Source of the DNA: Cryobacterium mannosilyticum
GTDB lineage: Bacteria > Actinomycetota > Actinomycetes > Actinomycetales > Microbacteriaceae
Reading direction: 5' to 3'
Length of the DNA stretch: 64,000 nt
Assembly: GCF_004402705.1 (NCBI RefSeq)
Contig: NZ_SOFM01000029.1
Span: 1 to 64,000, forward strand
The notes beneath the pieces are model-generated. The model was given only the letters and a program-made list of their open reading frames with translations, had not been told where the DNA came from and made no database searches. The position numbers and the translations under genes were made by a program. Below are positions 62,336 to 64,000 of the stretch, in pieces (position 1 is the first letter of the stretch; each line of letters starts with the position of its first letter).

Positions 62336-63480
62336 CGAATTCTGTCCTCACCAGTGCAGTTCCGGTGGAAACGCTGACGGCCCCCGTACCGTTCATCGAT
62401 CTCGTCGCGCAACAGGGGGAGATCCTTGACGAAATCAGCACCGCGATCGTCGATACTCTCAGGCGCGCGACCTTCATCGGAGGCAAGCATGTCGACGCCT
62501 TCGAGGCCGAATTCGCGGCCTACTGCGCGGTGACCCACTGCATCGGTGTCGGGAACGGGACGGATGCGCTCGAGCTCGCGCTCCGGGCTCTCGACATCGT
62601 CGATGGACGTGAAGTCCTGGTGCCCGTGAACTCGTTCATCGCATCGGCGGAGGCGGTCCTTCGTGCGGGAGCCACGGTCAGATTTTCCGACGTCGATGAC
62701 GATTCCCTCCTCCTCGACCGGGCCACGGTGGAGCGCGCGATCACGGATGAGACCGCGGCCGTCATGGCCGTCCACCTGTATGGGCAGACTGCACCGGTCG
62801 ACCAGATCCTGCCGGTAGCGGGCAGGCACGGTGCCGTCGTGATCGAGGATGCCGCCCAGTCGCAGGGCGCGACTCGATACGGAAGGCCCGCAGGCTCTCT
62901 GTCCCGCATTGCGGGCACGAGCTTCTATCCGGGCAAGAACCTGGGCGCCGCCGGCGACGGTGGTGCGGTGTTGACCAGCGATGACGATCTCGCCGCCCGG
63001 GTGCGACGCATCGCAAGTCATGGCAGCACCGAGAAGTACGTGCATGACGAGTTCGGGTTCAATTCCCGGCTGGATTCGATCCAAGCGATTGTCCTTCGGT
63101 CCAAGCTGGCGAGGCTTGACGCTTGGAACGAGGCTCGTCGGGTGGCTGCACGACGGTATGACGAGCTGCTGGCCGACGTCGACGGAGTACGAACGCCGGT
63201 CACCCTCGCGGGGAACGTGCACAACTGGCATATCTACTCCGTCCGGGTCGAGAACCGCGACCGCATCCTCGCCGGACTCCATGCGGAAGGAATCGGCGCG
63301 GCGCTGCACTACCCGACCCCGATTCACCTGACCGGCGCCTTCCGGCACCTCGGATTGGCCAGGGGCGATTTCCCCGTGGCCGAGCGGGCGGCTGCGCAGC
63401 TCCTCTCGCTGCCGATGTTCCCCCACCTGACCGAGGCCCAGCAGATCCGGGTCGTCGACGTGCTGAAGCGTCTGGTCTGA
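62332..63480 (+). CDS. DegT/DnrJ/EryC1 family aminotransferase (2)
   Basis: A 382-residue PLP aminotransferase of the WlbC/FdtB type. VPFIDLVAQQGEILDEISTA (about 19-38), CIGVGNGTDALELALRALDI (about 66-85), IEDAAQSQGATRYGRPAGSL and FYPGKNLGAAGDGGAVLT (Lys near 202) match sugar C3-aminotransferases, the expected partners of the Gfo/Idh dehydrogenase at 57190. It is only distantly similar to the aminotransferase at 59243. ATG 62332 overlaps the glycosyltransferase stop as ATGA. Confidence 0.9.
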   Translation: MTNSVLTSAVPVETLTAPVPFIDLVAQQGEILDEISTAIVDTLRRATFIGGKHVDAFEAEFAAYCAVTHCIGVGNGTDALELALRALDIVDGREVLVPVNSFIASAEAVLRAGATVRFSDVDDDSLLLDRATVERAITDETAAVMAVHLYGQTAPVDQILPVAGRHGAVVIEDAAQSQGATRYGRPAGSLSRIAGTSFYPGKNLGAAGDGGAVLTSDDDLAARVRRIASHGSTEKYVHDEFGFNSRLDSIQAIVLRSKLARLDAWNEARRVAARRYDELLADVDGVRTPVTLAGNVHNWHIYSVRVENRDRILAGLHAEGIGAALHYPTPIHLTGAFRHLGLARGDFPVAERAAAQLLSLPMFPHLTEAQQIRVVDVLKRLV

Positions 63481-63483
63481 GTC

Positions 63484-64000
63484 GTGGAGGACCCCGCTGA
63501 CGACCGCCCGGGCGAGACCGCCGGCTTCCTTGAGCGGAGAGTGCGAAAGGGGCTGCGCTGGAGCCTGGTGAACACCCTGGTCGGACGCCTGGGCTCCTTC
63601 TTGACCGGCATCGTCATCGCGCGCATCGTTGCGCCAGAGGACTTCGGCATCTACGCGGTCGCCTTGGTCGCCTTGAACCTCCTGCTGAGCATGAACGAGC
63701 TCGGCGTCAGCGTTGCCCTCGTCCGGCACCCAGGCTCGGTTGCGGCCCTCGCCCCGACAGTGACGACCGTGGCAATCGGCATGAGTGCGGTCCTGTTCGC
63801 CGCGAGTTGGTTCGCGGCGGCACCGTTCTCCGACGCCATGGGCGTTCCGGAGGCAACCGGTGTCGTGCGCCTGATGAGCGCGGCCGTGCTGATCGACGGC
63901 CTGGCGGCGGTGCCGGTCGCCCTGTTGACCCGGGCCTTCATGCAGGGGCGCCGAACCCAGATCGACCTGATCGCGTTCGCGGTGGGAACACCGGCGACGA
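63484..64000 (+). CDS. Polysaccharide flippase (Wzx-like), 5' part
   Basis: An open frame from GTG 63484 to the window edge (172 codons, no stop). It starts with a short polar region and then helices LRWSLVNTLVGRLGSFLTGI, FGIYAVALVALNLLLSMNEL, VTTVAIGMSAVLFAASWFAA and MSAAVLIDGLAAVPVALLTR, typical of the oligosaccharide flippase (polysacc_synt) family, with the IARIVAPEDFGIYA motif. It would move the lipid-linked glycan across the membrane. It begins 3 nt after the aminotransferase stop, in the same transcript. Confidence 0.85.
   Translation, partial: MEDPADDRPGETAGFLERRVRKGLRWSLVNTLVGRLGSFLTGIVIARIVAPEDFGIYAVALVALNLLLSMNELGVSVALVRHPGSVAALAPTVTTVAIGMSAVLFAASWFAAAPFSDAMGVPEATGVVRLMSAAVLIDGLAAVPVALLTRAFMQGRRTQIDLIAFAVGTPAT

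Overview
The window is GC-rich, gene-dense DNA from an actinobacterium. GTG starts, 4-nt ATGA/GTGA gene overlaps, a TetR-regulated paa cluster and many DUF222/HNH, SARP, FUSC and DUF4082 type genes fit Microbacteriaceae (a Cryobacterium/Leifsonia-like organism). The family assignment is inference from gene style only. No rRNA, tRNA or CRISPR array was found.

Layout. 1-2.3 kb: a DUF222/HNH gene cut at the window edge by palindromic DNA that looks like the end of a mobile element, a GNAT acetyltransferase and a decayed DUF2071 fragment. 2.3-9.3 kb: a tightly overlapping histidine-utilisation operon on the minus strand (IclR regulator, hutU, an M20 amidohydrolase in the place expected for the last pathway step, hutF, hutI, hutD). 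9.4-14.8 kb: an F420-type PPOX protein, a secreted M23 peptidase with a long Pro/Ala stalk, a SARP-like regulator and a two-component system. 15-17.5 kb: hutH with its own divergent IclR regulator around an 18-bp palindrome. 17.5-27 kb: a small membrane protein, esterase, FUSC transporter, GNAT, a DEAD-box helicase with a long repeat-built N-terminus, and a Ca-type P-ATPase with a universal stress protein and a MarR-like regulator.

27-35 kb: phenylacetate catabolism. Thioesterase, TetR regulator, paaK and paaI run on the minus strand; paaABCDE and an enoyl-CoA hydratase/isomerase run on the plus strand from a promoter with a recognisable TetR-type operator. Together they activate phenylacetate (PaaK), epoxidise it (PaaABCDE), isomerise or hydrate the product, and salvage stalled thioesters (PaaI). 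The later beta-oxidation genes (paaZ, paaH, paaJ) are not here.

35-44 kb: an FAD oxidoreductase divergent from an XRE-cupin regulator, a GreA-like protein, an EamA transporter, a copper-related trio (Met-rich membrane protein, YcnI-like, CopC), RecQ and a methyltransferase whose start lies in a 15-bp minisatellite. 44-52.4 kb: acyl-CoA oxidase, an ABC exporter coupled to a NarL-type two-component system, proline iminopeptidase and a neutral zinc metallopeptidase. 52.6-64 kb: a 1496-residue secreted DUF4082 protein followed by a seven-gene surface-glycan cluster (oxidoreductase, epimerase, two aminotransferases, hexapeptide acetyltransferase, glycosyltransferase, flippase) that runs off the right edge.

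The most unusual signals are small palindromic elements between genes: two 89-bp copies with 23-bp terminal inverted repeats (28.2 and 44.0 kb), a 47-bp one (27.5 kb), a REP-like motif (1.2 and 35.0 kb), and three genes with start-proximal minisatellites or duplications.
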